From NCBI RefSeq assembly GCF_015864825.1, contig NZ_JADYWL010000008.1, positions 1 to 64,000 of the forward strand: a stretch of DNA of 64,000 nucleotides, read 5' to 3'. Shown one piece after another: positions 33,081 to 40,926 of this stretch (positions are counted from its first letter, which is position 1; the number at the start of each line of letters is the position of its first letter). The notes beneath the pieces are model-generated. The model was not told the DNA's origin. It ran no database searches and worked only from the letters and a program-made list of their open reading frames with translations. The position numbers and the translations under genes were made by a program. This DNA comes from Psychrobacter sp. NZS113 (GTDB lineage Bacteria > Pseudomonadota > Gammaproteobacteria > Pseudomonadales > Moraxellaceae).

Positions 33081-34292
33081 GTGAAATCAATCCTCTGGCA
33101 GCGTGTGTCTGCTCCGTTTGTTGAGCCTTATGTCCGCTATCAATATGCGGATATTTTGCATGCCATACGCTTAGGTGTGGCTGTAATATTAGCCTTGCTA
33201 GTCAATGTCCTTACTGGTTTTCCACATGGTGAATGGACAACCATCACCGTATTCATCATTTTGGGTTTATTGCAGTATCAAGGTGCTATTTATACCAAGG
33301 CCAAAGAGCGGATACTCGGTACGCTATTAGGTATTGTCGCCGCTTTTAGTATTTTATGGTTTAGCGACAGTGTCAATGCATGGACATGGGTTTATTATGC
33401 ACTGATTGGTTTGGTGAGTGGCTTTATCGGCTATTTAGCCGTCAGAAAGCTTGGTTATACAGGTCTGCTGACAGGTATTACTATGTTGATGATTGTCTCA
33501 AATCTGGGGCAAAGCAATATGAGCCAAGACGGGATTTATCGTGCGCTGAATATCTTATTAGGTACTGGCGTTTCGGTAGCCGTGACGCTCATCTTGCCAC
33601 TGAAATCGACGTTGATGTGGCGATTTCTACTGAGCAGCAACCTCGATGCTTGTAGCAACTTGTATGCTGGTGTGGGCAAGCATATTGACGCGACTGAGGA
33701 CACGCCAGTCAACGTGAATACAAAGCTCAACTCAGTTGTCTTTCCTGATGACGGCGTACCTGTAAATAAGACATTGGTCACCGCGCTACAACAGATTAAT
33801 AAGCGTCTGCTAGCCGTTCGCCCACATATCGCGGCGACTGCCAGTGAGTCAGGTATTAACAAGACAACGCTGGAGACCATTCAACGTACCCACCGCAATA
33901 TCATTGGCACCATTGACTTACTGCTGAGTGCAGCCCCACGTTTAGCAAACATTGAAATCGATGATGACAATCATATCTTATTGATTCATTATCAAAGCGA
34001 GCTGACGCAAGCCATGCAGCATATAGCAGCGGTATTGCGTAGTCCGAGTGATGAGGTGTTCAGGCCCATTACTCGTATTGCCGTTTCAGAATATCCAAGT
34101 GTCCAGCATTTGGCATTTGAATGGCAAGGATATTTTTGGCTGACCCAAACTTTACAGACCCAACTACAGCAGCTAAGTGAATTGCTACAAACGACCAAGC
34201 CACAATGGTATGCAGCATCTGGGCTTGGCTATCAACGCCGTGAGCAGCGCAGAATGAAAGAGCAGGGCGGTGAAGGCGGTTTGGACGTATAG
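33081..34292 (+). CDS. FUSC-family inner-membrane protein (aromatic-acid-exporter-like)
   Basis: A 403-aa protein. The N-terminal half has about six hydrophobic helices (about residues 25-175), with the FUSC-like stretch HAIRLGVAVILALLVN, WTTITVFIILGLLQYQGAIYTKAKERILGTLLG. The C-terminal half is a soluble, helical cytoplasmic domain. FUSC/ArAE proteins include the aromatic carboxylate efflux pump AaeB and uncharacterised YccS/YeeA relatives. The substrate cannot be deduced. The start is GTG at 33081 with AAAGAG nine bases upstream. It is monocistronic and ends in a bidirectional terminator shared with potD. Confidence 0.8.
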   Translation: MKSILWQRVSAPFVEPYVRYQYADILHAIRLGVAVILALLVNVLTGFPHGEWTTITVFIILGLLQYQGAIYTKAKERILGTLLGIVAAFSILWFSDSVNAWTWVYYALIGLVSGFIGYLAVRKLGYTGLLTGITMLMIVSNLGQSNMSQDGIYRALNILLGTGVSVAVTLILPLKSTLMWRFLLSSNLDACSNLYAGVGKHIDATEDTPVNVNTKLNSVVFPDDGVPVNKTLVTALQQINKRLLAVRPHIAATASESGINKTTLETIQRTHRNIIGTIDLLLSAAPRLANIEIDDDNHILLIHYQSELTQAMQHIAAVLRSPSDEVFRPITRIAVSEYPSVQHLAFEWQGYFWLTQTLQTQLQQLSELLQTTKPQWYAASGLGYQRREQRRMKEQGGEGGLDV

Positions 34293-34330
34293 TAAAAAAC
34301 GCTGACTATCTAAAGTCAGCGTTTTTATTT
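34293..34330. terminator. Bidirectional terminator between the FUSC gene and potD
   Basis: AAAAAACGCTGAC pairs with GTCAGCGTTTTT around an eight-base loop between two convergent genes. Confidence 0.9.
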
Positions 34331-34374
34331 ATGGATGTTTATTTTCTTTAACGCGAGGGTTAACTGCTTTGGTA

Positions 34375-35508
34375 TTAACGACCAGTTTTTAGTTTATCCC
34401 AGTACTGCTGATACACTTGTAAGGCATCATCGCCTACGTCTTCTTGGAACTCAGCTTTTGCTAGTACTTCTTTTGAAGGGTAAATCGTTGGATTATTACG
34501 TACCTCTTCGTCCATTAACTCGCGTGCTGCTATATTTGGTGAGGCATAACCAATTTCTTCACTAACGATTTTGGCATTTTCAGGACGTAGTAAGTAATCA
34601 ATAAATTTGTGTGCAGCATCAACCTGTTTGGCATTTTTGGGAATAACAAAGTTGTCCATCCATAGGATAGCCCCCTCCGTTGGATACTTATAAACCAAAC
34701 TGGTCAAGCCTTCATCATTAGCCATGACCGCTTCACCATTCCATGTCATACCAAGTGAGGTCTCACCTTCAATGTAAGGCATGCGAGTGGCATCTGAGTT
34801 AAAGGTTTTGACATTGGGCATCAAGGCGGTGAGTTTGTCGTAAGCTGCTTCGATTTCATCAGGGTTGGTGCTATTACCTGAGAAGCCAAGCGTGAGTAGC
34901 GCCATGCCAAACACTTCACGTAAGTCATTGGTAAGCATGACCTGCCCTTTGTATTTGGGATCCCACAAGTCATTCCAGCTATTGACGGTTGCAGGGTCGA
35001 CGCTGTCACCATTGATTGCTAGACCTGTACTGCCCCACATATAAGGAATAGAATATTTGTTTTCAGGATCTACTTTGGTATTGGTAAATGAGGTATCTAG
35101 ATTCTTAAAATTGCTCAATTTAGATTTATCTAACTCTTGTAATAGCCCTTCTTTTGCCATCTTTTCGACATAATAGGTCGACGGAATTGCTAAATCATAC
35201 TGGCTAGAATCATCAAGAAGTTTCAGCTTGGCATACATCGCTTCGTTAGAATCAAAAGTGGTGTAATTAACCGAAATGCCAGTCTCTTCTTCAAAACCAT
35301 CAAGGATTTCTTGTGGCATATACTCTGACCAGTTGTATAAGTTAAGCGTCTCATTGCTCGCAGTCGCACTACTATCAGCAGCAGCATTATCAGAGTTGCT
35401 ACAGCTGGCAAGTACGAAACCGACCGCCATGGTCAATAGTGCTTTTGGTACTATACGGCCAATACGAGCCGACATGCTCGATGACAAATGGGATGATGAA
35501 CGTGTCAA
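34375..35508 (-). CDS. potD: Spermidine/putrescine-binding lipoprotein PotD
   Basis: PotD is the extracytoplasmic binding component of a polyamine ABC importer. The product aligns throughout with E. coli PotD: LYNWSEYMPQEILDGFEEETG, then STYYVEKMAKEGLL, NSWNDLWDPKYKGQVMLTND and REVFGMALLTLGFSGN. The C-terminus is QVYQQYWDKLKTGR. The N-terminus is a signal peptide with lipobox LASC, so it is probably a lipoprotein. I use the TTG at 35508 (377 aa) because AGGAGA lies seven bases before it; an ATG 11 codons later is possible. No potABC permease or ATPase genes are adjacent, so its transporter must be encoded elsewhere. Confidence 0.93.
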   Translation of the reverse strand: MTRSSSHLSSSMSARIGRIVPKALLTMAVGFVLASCSNSDNAAADSSATASNETLNLYNWSEYMPQEILDGFEEETGISVNYTTFDSNEAMYAKLKLLDDSSQYDLAIPSTYYVEKMAKEGLLQELDKSKLSNFKNLDTSFTNTKVDPENKYSIPYMWGSTGLAINGDSVDPATVNSWNDLWDPKYKGQVMLTNDLREVFGMALLTLGFSGNSTNPDEIEAAYDKLTALMPNVKTFNSDATRMPYIEGETSLGMTWNGEAVMANDEGLTSLVYKYPTEGAILWMDNFVIPKNAKQVDAAHKFIDYLLRPENAKIVSEEIGYASPNIAARELMDEEVRNNPTIYPSKEVLAKAEFQEDVGDDALQVYQQYWDKLKTGR

Positions 35509-35824
35509 AATATCTCTCCTAAACAAAGAATGATGCCAATCAGTGAAAAGTATCGATTGGTAAATGCTACTTAATATAGATAGTTACACTATTATGGCTA
35601 TTTGTTTCAGTGATTTAAAGGGCAATTAAGGCAATCAATGTGAGTCGCTATGATGAAGCACTGATTTTCCGTCAATAATAAAGGTTTGATATAGGGTTTG
35701 GTACTAGATTTGGTCAGTCTAGTGACAGTATATAATCATGCTATGATTAAGAGCTTAGTGTGTCATGCTACTATTTTTTATCGTGCATAGATTCAACCAT
35801 ACCATAATAATAAGGATGTAAAAT
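35509..35824. promoter_or_regulatory. Divergent promoter region between potD and the SDR gene
   Basis: 316 bases between divergent genes. The SDR side holds a promoter and operator-like repeats at 35703-35747. No clear potD promoter was picked out by eye. Confidence 0.5.
35703..35747 (+). promoter_or_regulatory. Promoter with operator-like inverted repeats upstream of the SDR gene
   Basis: TTTGGT (35709-35714) and TATAAT (35731-35736) are 16 bases apart. The -35 is bracketed by ACTAGA (35703-35708) and TCTAGT (35718-35723), a 6-bp inverted repeat. ATCAT GCT ATGAT overlaps the downstream edge of the -10. This layout suggests control by a dimeric regulator. Confidence 0.5.
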
Positions 35825-36631
35825 ATGACTCAGAGCCATTCAGCAGATGCAGTGATTCCAATGCTTCTCAAAGACAAGGTTGCTATTGTCACAGGGGCTA
35901 GCCGCGGCCTCGGCGCACAAATTGCCAAACAGATGGCAGCAGCGGGGGCCAATGTATGCGTCAATTACCTGAACAGTAAAGATGCTGCCGAAGCGGTAGT
36001 GGCTGATATTAAAGCGACAGGTGGGCAAGCTTTTGCTTATCAAGGGGATGTGACTGACGCCATGCAAATGCAAGCACTGGCAGCGGCAGTTATTGAGCAT
36101 TTCGGTGCAATTGATATATTGGTCAATAATGCCTTGCCTAGTTACCAGTTCAATCCTAGTGCGGACTATACCAGTATCGAAACTGTGAACTGGGCGCACT
36201 TCTCTCAGCAGATGGATGGCATCGTCAAGGGTGCAGTCAATACGGTACAAGCGGTATTACCACAGATGAAAGCGCAGAAAATGGGCAAGATTATCAATAT
36301 TTCAACCAACCTCGTTTATAATCCGGTGGTTACTTATTACGACTATACCACTGCTAAATCAGCGCTAATCGGGCTGACACGTAACTTGGCAGCTGAATTG
36401 GGGCAGTATGGTATCCGTGTCAATCTGTTGGCAGGCGGACTCTTAAAGACGACTGATGCGAGTAACCTGACCACAGAAGAGGTATTTGATTATATTGCTA
36501 CTACGACACCACTGCGTCAAGCGACCTCAGTAGCTGACTTTGCCAATTCTGTACTGCTAATGGCGTCTGACTTGAGTGCAGCCATCACAGGACAATCCAT
36601 CGCTGTTGACGGTGGCTTGACAATGCCTTAA
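35825..36631 (+). CDS. Short-chain dehydrogenase/reductase, FabG-like
   Basis: A 268-aa classical SDR oxidoreductase. The NAD(P)-binding motif TGASRGLG is at residues 23-30, and NNA follows in ILVNNALPS. The catalytic residues are Ser160 (NISTN), Tyr174 and Lys178 (YTTAK). The C-terminal ITGQSIAVDGGLTMP is typical of FabG-like 3-oxoacyl-ACP reductases and related enzymes. The substrate cannot be told from sequence. AAGGATG precedes the ATG by several bases. A small membrane protein gene follows 41 bases downstream and is probably co-transcribed. Confidence 0.88.
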   Translation: MTQSHSADAVIPMLLKDKVAIVTGASRGLGAQIAKQMAAAGANVCVNYLNSKDAAEAVVADIKATGGQAFAYQGDVTDAMQMQALAAAVIEHFGAIDILVNNALPSYQFNPSADYTSIETVNWAHFSQQMDGIVKGAVNTVQAVLPQMKAQKMGKIINISTNLVYNPVVTYYDYTTAKSALIGLTRNLAAELGQYGIRVNLLAGGLLKTTDASNLTTEEVFDYIATTTPLRQATSVADFANSVLLMASDLSAAITGQSIAVDGGLTMP

Positions 36632-36672
36632 CCGATGCCTTAACGTTTGATTGGATTTGTAAAAGGGACAAA

Positions 36673-36936
36673 ATGAATATTCGTCAAGGTGCTGGAGTCG
36701 TCACCGCTATGCTGGCCATAGTTGCCTTTATGACATTGCTTAATTCTGGCTCAACGATACCTATGGTGAATTGGCCAGTTGAGACCTATATGGGTCTGAC
36801 ATTCACGATTGGCTGGTTGAGTGGCGTACCTAATTGGTTGGCTTACATGTTGGCAGCAGTGGTGCTTATTCTTATCGTTGTAGGGTTTTATAAAATGGGC
36901 AGCTGGGTTTATGGTTTGATAGCGGATAAGTTGTAA
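36673..36936 (+). CDS. Small two-helix membrane protein
   Basis: An 87-aa protein with hydrophobic segments at about residues 7-24 and 54-74, plus a moderately hydrophobic middle (MGLTFTIGWLSGVPNWL). I do not recognise the family. AAAGGGA lies upstream of the ATG, and it is 41 bases after the SDR gene and before a strong terminator, so a two-gene transcript is likely. Function unknown. Confidence 0.7.
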   Translation: MNIRQGAGVVTAMLAIVAFMTLLNSGSTIPMVNWPVETYMGLTFTIGWLSGVPNWLAYMLAAVVLILIVVGFYKMGSWVYGLIADKL

Positions 36937-36965
36937 ATATTCTAAAAGCCTTTCATAAAAAACGT

Positions 36966-37009
36966 CATTAAGAAGCCCTTGTCAGATACTGACAAGGGCT
37001 TCTTAACAA
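36966..37009. terminator. Long bidirectional terminator hairpin
   Basis: GTTAAGAAGCCCTTGTCA-type arms form an almost uninterrupted inverted repeat (TTAAGAAGCCCTTGTCA and TGACAAGGGCTTCTTAA) with a four-base loop. It lies between the small membrane protein gene and the convergent HAD gene. Confidence 0.85.
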
Positions 37010-37024
37010 TTTTAGAAAGTATTC

Positions 37025-37858
37025 TTATGATGCTGTTTTCAACTGATCAAGTACCGTCTGTATACCATATTCTTCAATCGTTCCAGTGACAAAGTCAGCA
37101 CGTTCTATCAGCGCTGGTTGCGCATCTCCCATGGCTACGGCAAACCCGACCAAATCAAACATCTCTAGGTCATTCATACCATCACCAAATGCCATGCACT
37201 CGCTTGCATCCACTTCATAGTATTTACACACATCTTTAATACCTCGTGCTTTGGATGCTTCTATCGGCAATATATCAGCGCCAATATGATGCCAATACAC
37301 CAGTTTTAAATCGTATTGATCAAAATCAATATCTTGCATTTTGTCTTCTTGATTATTAAAGAAAACAGAACATTGATACACGGTGTTTGATTTATAGTAA
37401 TCAGGGGCGACGATAGAGTTGGGTGTGATGGCATTGAACTCACGTAAACGCTCGTTTTCACCTGACCAAGCAATATGAGTCGCTGAGTCAAACTTATGAA
37501 TAAACTCACCTTTTATGCACAGGTTTGCAATTTTATCCGTTTGTTCTGTGGACAACGGGTAATGGCTGATTCGGCCAGCGTTGTCGAAGCTATATTGTCC
37601 ATTCATACAAATAATAGCATCCAACACATTTGACTCTAGCAAGGCTAAGATGTCATCCGGCAATATTGCTTTAGAGCGCCCTGTTGATATCACTAGCTTG
37701 ATATCAGTCTCAGCAAGCTGCTTCAACGTGGCTTGGTTATGTTCAGCGATAATACCGTTGCGACTGAGTGTATCATCGATATCAAAAAATATGATTTTGG
37801 GCATAGGTATGGTGCTCTGTGCCATAATTTCTGTAGCAGTTTTATCTTCAACAAACAT
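37025..37858 (-). CDS. Cof-type HAD-superfamily phosphatase
   Basis: A 277-aa HAD-IIB hydrolase of the Cof type, which usually dephosphorylates sugar phosphates or cofactors such as PLP or HMP-PP. Motif I is FFDIDDTLS with nucleophile Asp26 and acid Asp28. Motif II is ISTGRS, motif III is the Lys in SKARGIK, and motif IV is GDGMNDLEMF. A C2 cap lies between motifs II and III. I use the ATG at 37858, which has AGGAT just upstream; an ATG eight codons earlier has no ribosome binding site. The substrate is unknown. Confidence 0.88.
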   Translation of the reverse strand: MFVEDKTATEIMAQSTIPMPKIIFFDIDDTLSRNGIIAEHNQATLKQLAETDIKLVISTGRSKAILPDDILALLESNVLDAIICMNGQYSFDNAGRISHYPLSTEQTDKIANLCIKGEFIHKFDSATHIAWSGENERLREFNAITPNSIVAPDYYKSNTVYQCSVFFNNQEDKMQDIDFDQYDLKLVYWHHIGADILPIEASKARGIKDVCKYYEVDASECMAFGDGMNDLEMFDLVGFAVAMGDAQPALIERADFVTGTIEEYGIQTVLDQLKTAS

Positions 37859-38170
37859 GATGATCCTATTATTTTTATTCATTCAGGGGTCAGTGACTTA
37901 AATACTACTATAACCACGTAAAGGAAGACCATAGCTATAAGGTAACGTACCCATAGATATTTTCTCTTGGTAGGCTGAGATGATTCTACCAACTTTAATA
38001 TTATTTCTTTTTAATTCAAATAGTTAACAAAAACCCTAAAATATATGATTAGCTTAATAATGATAATTTATTATAAAGTTATATTTAATCATCACTGTTA
38101 ACGTTTACTTTTAATTAAAGAGTAAGCCCTTCCGTATTCACTGATAACTTAACTGATTAAAGGAATAACG
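37859..38170 (+). promoter_or_regulatory. Divergent spacer upstream of the PEBP-like gene
   Basis: 312 AT-rich bases. AATAATGATAATTTATTAT at 38057-38075 has two perfect NATAAT hexamers of a Fur-box type array, but the third is poor, so Fur control is only a possibility. No other feature was seen. Confidence 0.3.
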
Positions 38171-38677
38171 ATGCAAGTTTTTACACTAAAGAAAGTAGTC
38201 GCCCTAACCGCACTCGCTTTGTCTACCAGTACCTTTGCGATGGATGTCACGTTCAATGATAAAACGTGGGATGCGGATCACATACCTGAAGGTCAGCAGT
38301 GTCTAGATTACGGTGGCAAAAGCCCAGCCACACCGAGTATGACGGTATCAAATATCCCTGAGGGGGCTGATAGTCTGGTATTTGTCTATAACGATGTGAG
38401 CAACAAGCGCATGCAAAAGGGCGGGCATGGGATTGTCAGTTATGCATTGTCAGGTGGCAAAACCAGTGTAGAGGTGCCGCGAGTGTTTGGCCATACTTAT
38501 GAAGTGCCAGTCGGTATAGAGATGGTGGCTGAGTATCGTAGCCGCCAGGGCGATGTCCGAGGAGCGTATAAGCCACCATGCTCAGGTGGTAAGGATCATC
38601 TGTATACGATAGACGTGCAGTCATGGCAGGGCGATATGATGACTGCTGAGACAACGGTTGAGATGGGTCGGTATTAG
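38171..38677 (+). CDS. Secreted PEBP-like (YbhB/YbcL-related) protein
   Basis: A 168-aa exported protein with a signal peptide cleaved after STFA (residue 23). The body resembles the phosphatidylethanolamine-binding fold: PATPSMTVSNIPEGADSLVFVYND, then GGHGIVSYAL, and YKPPCSGGKDHLYTIDVQ, which matches the CR2 GxHxY block. The usual DPDAP anion-site motif is replaced by NDVSN, so ligand binding may differ. AAAGGA lies just before the ATG. It stands alone, followed by a terminator of the repeated AAAAAGCCGTCTATA type. Confidence 0.72.
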   Translation: MQVFTLKKVVALTALALSTSTFAMDVTFNDKTWDADHIPEGQQCLDYGGKSPATPSMTVSNIPEGADSLVFVYNDVSNKRMQKGGHGIVSYALSGGKTSVEVPRVFGHTYEVPVGIEMVAEYRSRQGDVRGAYKPPCSGGKDHLYTIDVQSWQGDMMTAETTVEMGRY

Positions 38678-38699
38678 TCAATCAGACACTGTAGTCAGC

Positions 38700-38739
38700 G
38701 TAAAAAGCCGTCTATACAGTGTTTAGGCGGCTTTTTAAT
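38700..38739 (+). terminator. Terminator after the PEBP-like gene (repeat type A)
   Basis: AAAAAGCCGTCTATACA pairs imperfectly with TGTTTAGGCGGCTTTTT. The same left arm recurs at 39665, 40364 and 40931. Confidence 0.85.
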
Positions 38740-39120
38740 GATGGTAAGTTATGTTCCAGATGTCTATAAAAGATGTCTATAAAATTTGCTAGCTTAGTCA
38801 ATAGACAACGCTTTGATTGAGGCTTGCAACATCCGACCGCTGAGTAAGCATAGGTCAACCGTATGATGTAATTAAGGCAGGGCTATAGGAAAATATAGAT
38901 TAGACATTATAATTATTAGAATAATGATATCGCCATGATTGGGACAGTTTTTGTAGTACACTTGTACTCTGATACAAGTTGGTATGTTCTCTCATTAAAA
39001 ATTTCATGTCATAGCTATAAAAATGATAATAGATGTTAACAAACTGGTCAAATTGCAACAATTTCATTGATTATATTTTATAATAAAGTATATCTTAATT
39101 TTTTATAAATGGATTTTCTT
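38740..39120 (+). promoter_or_regulatory. Upstream region of the first BLUF-like gene
   Basis: About 380 bases without a gene. A 7-bp inverted repeat ACTTGTA-N6-TACAAGT lies at 38960-38979. From 39041 to 39120 the sequence is recognisably duplicated at 39746-39835 before the second paralogue (AAACTGGTCAA, then ATTGATTA exactly 25 bases later, then TATAATA). The second block probably holds the promoter. Confidence 0.5.
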
Positions 39121-39600
39121 ATGCATATCACTACAAGTCGACCTTCAGAAAATAGAAAAAGACATGGTGAGCACATTCTTGTCAACATGACATATATCGC
39201 CAAAAATGTCGATCTAGATTCGGGGATTGAGCTGACTCGCGCACTTGAGTATTGGCGCAGATATTTTGAAGAAAATAATATAGTTTCAGCTTTAGTCATT
39301 AGTGAAGATTATTTCGTCCAAAGTTTTCAAGGGACAAGGCCTGCTATCAATACTGCCTTGGAAAAGATACTTGATGAGCATTCAACCATTTTTCCTAATA
39401 TTGTTAATATAGAGGAAATAGAATCGCGTCAATGGAAGGGGTTTTTAGTCAAACATCTAACATCAAGTATTGAAGACGAAGAGTATGCCCTAAAGAGCTT
39501 CTCAGCAGGATCTGACTACAATCCCTATCTAATGAAAAGTACTCAGATTGACAGTTTTTTGAAAGCAGTATTTGAAAATGCTGAGTCTAATAAATTTTAA
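39121..39600 (+). CDS. BLUF-like protein, copy 1 (flavin-site Asn replaced by Phe)
   Basis: A 159-aa protein that I read as a short BLUF domain. BLUF proteins sense blue light through FAD. Tyr25 (MTYIAKN) and Gln67 (DYFVQSFQG) are spaced 42 residues apart, exactly like Tyr21 and Gln63 of AppA. The AppA Asn45 position is Phe49 here (WRRYFEEN), and the AppA Trp104 position is Phe108. This copy may therefore bind flavin poorly or not at all. All three paralogues share a basic 17-residue N-terminal extension and a C-terminal YNPYLMKS block. I start at MHITTS because all three genes are then exactly 159 codons. An in-frame ATG four codons upstream exists in copies 1 and 2 only. Confidence 0.72.
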   Translation: MHITTSRPSENRKRHGEHILVNMTYIAKNVDLDSGIELTRALEYWRRYFEENNIVSALVISEDYFVQSFQGTRPAINTALEKILDEHSTIFPNIVNIEEIESRQWKGFLVKHLTSSIEDEEYALKSFSAGSDYNPYLMKSTQIDSFLKAVFENAESNKF

Positions 39601-39662
39601 ATGAGTAAGATTTATTTCTTAGGTATTTGATTCTTAGAATAATTATTGGTTCTAGCTAGAAT

Positions 39663-39702
39663 AGAAAAGCCGTCTATACGTGTGTGTAGGCGGCTTTTTG
39701 GT
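39663..39702 (+). terminator. Terminator after BLUF-like copy 1 (repeat type A)
   Basis: AAAAGCCGTCTATAC on the left and GTAGGCGGCTTTTT on the right form an imperfect stem ending in T, nearly identical to the one after the PEBP-like gene. Confidence 0.85.
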
Positions 39703-39835
39703 GATTCCTATTTTTGTCGTATCATTTTAAGGTGTAGACGATAAGAAACTGGTCAATTACCAAGAGTTTTATTGATTACACCTTATAATAGAGTGTATAT
39801 TAATTTATATACTTATTATATAAATGGATTTTCTT

Positions 39836-40315
39836 ATGCATATAACGACAAGTCAAAATTCAGAAAATAGAAAAAGACATGGCGAGCATCTTCTGATTAG
39901 CCTAACGTATATCGGTAAAAACATCGAAATGAAAACAGGTATAGAATTAACTCGTGCTCTTGAGCAGTGGCGGAGATACTTTGAGGAGAGTGGGTTAGTT
40001 GCAGCGCTTGTGATCAATGACGGTTACTTTATTCAAAACATTCAAGGCTCAAGACCAGCTGTTAATGCCGCTCTGGCGAAGATAATTGATGAGCACTTCA
40101 AAATCCTCCCTAATGTTGTCAAGGTGGAAGAGATAGAAGCGCTTCGATGGGATGGGTTTGTAACCAAACACCTGACGGAAAGTGTCGAAGATGAGGAATA
40201 TGCCCTAAAGAGCTTCTCAGCAGGTTTTGACTTCAATCCTTATCTAATGAAAAGCAGTCAGATTGAAAGCTTTTTAAAAGCGATATTTGAAGATGCTGAA
40301 GCCAATAAGTTTTAA
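39836..40315 (+). CDS. BLUF-like protein, copy 2 (flavin-site Asn replaced by Phe)
   Basis: A 159-aa tandem paralogue of the genes on either side, collinear without gaps. Tyr25 (LTYIGKN) and Gln67 (GYFIQNIQG) of the BLUF flavin site are kept, while the Asn position is Phe49 (RRYFEESG), as in copy 1. The Trp position is Phe108 in RWDGF. BLUF proteins of this short type, such as BlsA of Acinetobacter, have no fused output domain and act through protein partners. It has its own upstream promoter-like block copied from copy 1. No clear terminator follows, because the repeat downstream has lost its right arm, so copy 3 may be read from the same transcript. Confidence 0.72.
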   Translation: MHITTSQNSENRKRHGEHLLISLTYIGKNIEMKTGIELTRALEQWRRYFEESGLVAALVINDGYFIQNIQGSRPAVNAALAKIIDEHFKILPNVVKVEEIEALRWDGFVTKHLTESVEDEEYALKSFSAGFDFNPYLMKSSQIESFLKAIFEDAEANKF

Positions 40316-40360
40316 ATGAGTAGTATTTGTTTCCTAGAATATTTACTTGTTCTAGCTAGT

Positions 40361-40392
40361 ATTAAAAAGCTGTCTATAAAGTATCTTTTGAT
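40361..40392 (+). repeat. Broken type-A terminator repeat between copies 2 and 3
   Basis: TTAAAAAGCTGTCTATAAAGT matches the left arm of the type-A terminators seen at 38702, 39665 and 40931, but the GGCGGCTTTTT right arm is absent. The spacer between copies 2 and 3 is only 108 bases, against 235 between copies 1 and 2, which fits a deletion of the right arm and the promoter block. Confidence 0.6.
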
Positions 40393-40423
40393 TTAGATAA
40401 TTTTTTTATAAATAAGGTTTCTT

Positions 40424-40903
40424 ATGCATATCACTACCAGCCGACCTTCAGAAAATAGAAAAAGACATGGTGAGCATATTATTCTCAGCCTGACGTATAT
40501 TGGCAAAAATAGTGACAGTAATAATGGAATAGAATTGGCTCGTCTTCTTGAGCAATGGCGAAGAAACAATGAAAAAAGTGGTGTAACCTCAGCGCTTGTC
40601 GTTAATGACAATTACTTCATCCAAAATATCGAAGGTCCAAGACCTCTTATCAATGACATATTAGTAAAGTTGATCAATGAATATTCTTACCTAGGACCTC
40701 ATCTCAGTATGGTTGAAGAAGTAGAAGTACGTAGATGGGATGGGTTTTTATTAAAATATTTAACATCAAGCGTAGAAGACGAAGAATATACCCTAAAAAG
40801 CTTCTCAGCAGGTGCTGACTTTAATCCTTATCTAATGAAAAGCACTCAGATTACAAGCTTCCTGAAAGCGATATTTGAGGATACCGAATCCAATAAGTCT
40901 TAG
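40424..40903 (+). CDS. BLUF-like protein, copy 3 (intact flavin-site residues)
   Basis: A 159-aa BLUF-like protein and the most canonical of the three. Tyr25 (LTYIGKN), Asn49 (WRRNNEKSGVTSAL) and Gln67 (NYFIQNIEGPRP) reproduce the AppA triad Tyr21-Asn45-Gln63 at identical spacing. The position of AppA Trp104 is Phe108. The stretch LLEQWRRNNEKSGVTSALVV reads like the core of characterised BLUF domains. This copy is the likely functional blue-light receptor. AAGG lies six bases before the ATG. The first 35 bases after codon 6 are almost identical to copy 1. A terminator shared with parC follows. Confidence 0.78.
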   Translation: MHITTSRPSENRKRHGEHIILSLTYIGKNSDSNNGIELARLLEQWRRNNEKSGVTSALVVNDNYFIQNIEGPRPLINDILVKLINEYSYLGPHLSMVEEVEVRRWDGFLLKYLTSSVEDEEYTLKSFSAGADFNPYLMKSTQITSFLKAIFEDTESNKS

Positions 40904-40926
40904 ATAAGTTCTATATTCTGATTGGC

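Noticed and set aside
38057-38075. Fur-box-like AT-rich sequence upstream of the PEBP-like gene
   Set aside because: Only two of three hexamers fit, in a very AT-rich spacer, and the gene has no iron link; kept only as a remark.
39109-39120. ATG four codons upstream in BLUF-like copies 1 and 2 (MDFL)
   Set aside because: Copy 3 lacks this codon, and starting at MHITTS gives three genes of identical length with a common spacing to upstream purines.
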